A stretch of DNA of 15,528 nucleotides from VFJL01 sp043721435 (GTDB taxonomy: Bacteria > Pseudomonadota > Gammaproteobacteria > Burkholderiales > Nitrosomonadaceae). How positions within the stretch are numbered: the stretch's first letter is position 1; every line of letters starts with the position of its first letter. Made by a program: the position numbers and the translations under genes. Shown here piece by piece: positions 14,684-15,528 of the stretch. Location: contig JAYSQR010000088.1 of the NCBI GenBank assembly GCA_043721435.1, forward strand, positions 1 through 15,528, in the 5' to 3' direction. The notes under the pieces are model-generated. The model was not told where the DNA came from. It searched no databases and worked only from the letters and a program-made list of their open reading frames with translations.

Positions 14684-14846
14684 GTTCACCCTGCTGCTGA
14701 AGCGGGCCGACAACACCACCGTGCTTGCCGCGCTAAAGGGAAACAAATACGAGGGGCGCATCGCGTGGGAAAGCTTGCAAGCGTGCGCGTCTGCCGTTAA
14801 AAAACCGGAATAGCGCGCTCGAGAGAATAAAACTGGGCACTGGAAA
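14684..14846 (+). repeat. Direct duplication, copy B (orphan lipoprotein tail)
   Basis: A second copy of the lipoprotein gene's 3' end. The frame is intact to TAG 14811-14813. Of the differences from copy A, only two change the protein (both Thr to Ala); the rest are synonymous. It lacks the 5' part of the gene, so it is a gene fragment, perhaps left from a paralogue that evolved under selection before truncation. Confidence 0.85.
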
Positions 14847-14911
14847 ACCAAAATATTGTTGCCACAAATATATCTTCAACTAAATCATGCCTGATTATTA
14901 GATAACTACCG

Positions 14912-15463
14912 TTAGCTTGAATAGGTTACTTCAACTCTATTATTTGTTTGATCAAGGCGGGCAACGATAACTTTTGTTTGTTTTGAATTACTAGGCCGCA
15001 CTTTTTCGAGCAACAGCGCCTCGAAATCTTCATTAATCGCCACATTCTTATATCGGTCGCTCACGACTTTAACCTCATACTCCCTACCATATTCCAAAGT
15101 TTTGGTTGCGCGTTTAAGAATTTCTTTCCGGCCGAGCTCAATAATCTTGTTTGATGGATCAATTCGCTTCACTAGAAATTTATAGTCCCTTTCCAGTTCC
15201 AATATTTGTTGAATATTCGTTTCATCGATATACAGTAATTCTGACAATTGTGACTTATGTACATAAGCTTCGACTTTATTCATTTTCTCGAAGCAAATCT
15301 TTACTCTGATCTTGTCGTTTTCATATGCATAAGGATAGCCTTCAACAACATCTCCTACGGCATGAAGAACTATAAATTGATCAAAATCATTTTGAATACT
15401 TAATTTTGGGCTCAAAACAATCGTGTTATGAATTGAGCGAGGCCCACTTTTGTGGACGGGCAA
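14912..15463 (-). pseudogene. S1-like OB-fold protein gene, 5' end lost at IS junction
   Basis: A minus-strand frame of 183 codons, clearly more AT-rich than its neighbours. Residues 34-112 resemble an S1 RNA-binding repeat: AVGDVVEGYPYAYENDKIRVKI, VEAYVHKSQLSEL, then a KFLVKRIDPSNKIIELGRKE closing strand. A weaker second OB-like unit (GREYEVKVVSDRYKN to NRVEVTYSS) follows. No credible start exists: the only initiators near the 5' end are TTG codons without a ribosome binding site, the first ATG is at residue 60, and the first residues (PVHKSGP) are encoded by what looks like the end of the IS element. I infer that the 5' part was removed or separated by the insertion. The function of the intact protein is unknown; RNA binding is the family expectation. 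Confidence 0.55.
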
Positions 15464-15486
15464 GTTGATGTTACTTTATCAACTTG
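15461..15486 (+). promoter_or_regulatory. Hairpin before transposase ribosome binding site
   Basis: CAAGTTGAT (15461-15469) and ATCAACTTG (15478-15486) are perfect 9-bp complements around the loop GTTACTTT. The structure ends 2 bp before the AGGAG at 15489-15493. Some insertion sequences carry such hairpins to limit expression from outside promoters; that role is inferred here. Confidence 0.55.
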
Positions 15487-15498
15487 TTAGGAGAATCC

Positions 15499-15528
15499 AT
15501 GAAACGTATCCCTCGTCGTATTTTCACC
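15499..15528 (+). CDS. IS3-family transposase OrfA, first codons (partial)
   Basis: ATG 15499 follows AGGAG (15489-15493) at 5 bases and reads MKRIPRRIFT up to the window edge. That start is typical of IS3-family OrfA proteins, which continue with a FTxEFKxEAV helix-turn-helix region. Only ten residues are available, so the family call rests on a short match and on the IS-like surroundings. Confidence 0.5.
   Translation, partial: MKRIPRRIFT

Larger units (their letters stand above)
15440..15528 (+). mobile_element. Left end of an IS3-like insertion sequence (partial)
   Basis: The AT-rich gene ends here and a new unit begins: a short CCCAC-TTTT-GTGGA palindrome at about 15442-15456, a 9-bp hairpin, a ribosome binding site and a transposase-like start. 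The exact terminal inverted repeat cannot be set because the right end is outside the window, so the left boundary is approximate. Confidence 0.5.

Overview
The window looks chromosomal and betaproteobacterial. Evidence for this is a MiaA of proteobacterial type, a DUF3460 protein (a family I know from Betaproteobacteria), a FadE-type acyl-CoA dehydrogenase, and a class 1-like integron remnant. A member of the Nitrosomonadales/Gallionellales is plausible, but the sequence alone does not fix the genus.

Layout. (1) 1-1527: a duplicated 25-bp motif, then miaA (tRNA A37 dimethylallyltransferase) and a small BON-domain lipoprotein. (2) 1565-3984: a decayed integron. It holds a 45-codon stub of an integron integrase on the minus strand, with its sigma70-like promoter and a LexA box still intact. 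An attI site follows, closely matching class 1 attI1 in architecture. Next come gene cassette 1 (a protein with PD-(D/E)xK-nuclease-like residues), a well-formed attC, gene cassette 2 (unknown protein), a collapsed attC, and a small secreted-protein gene that seems frameshifted at a G run. (3) 4025-12339: five co-directional, tightly spaced genes for fatty-acid beta-oxidation: FadE-type acyl-CoA dehydrogenase, long-chain acyl-CoA ligase, YciA-type thioesterase, a FadN-type 3-hydroxyacyl-CoA dehydrogenase/enoyl-CoA hydratase fusion, and thiolase. Together they cover activation through thiolysis, with a thioesterase as possible relief valve. (4) 12373-13447, minus strand: a DUF3460 protein and a spermidine-synthase-like methyltransferase-fold protein, convergent with the fad operon. 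(5) 13589-15528: a patchwork of an outer-membrane lipoprotein gene, an IS30-like transposase tail, a tiny lipoprotein, a REP-like palindrome joined to a second copy of the first lipoprotein's 3' end, an AT-rich S1-like gene with a lost 5' end, and the start of an IS3-like element cut by the window edge.

The strongest unusual signal is the integron: the integrase is dead, but its SOS-type control region, attI and cassettes survive, wedged directly upstream of the beta-oxidation operon. The two larger cassette proteins have no function I can name.
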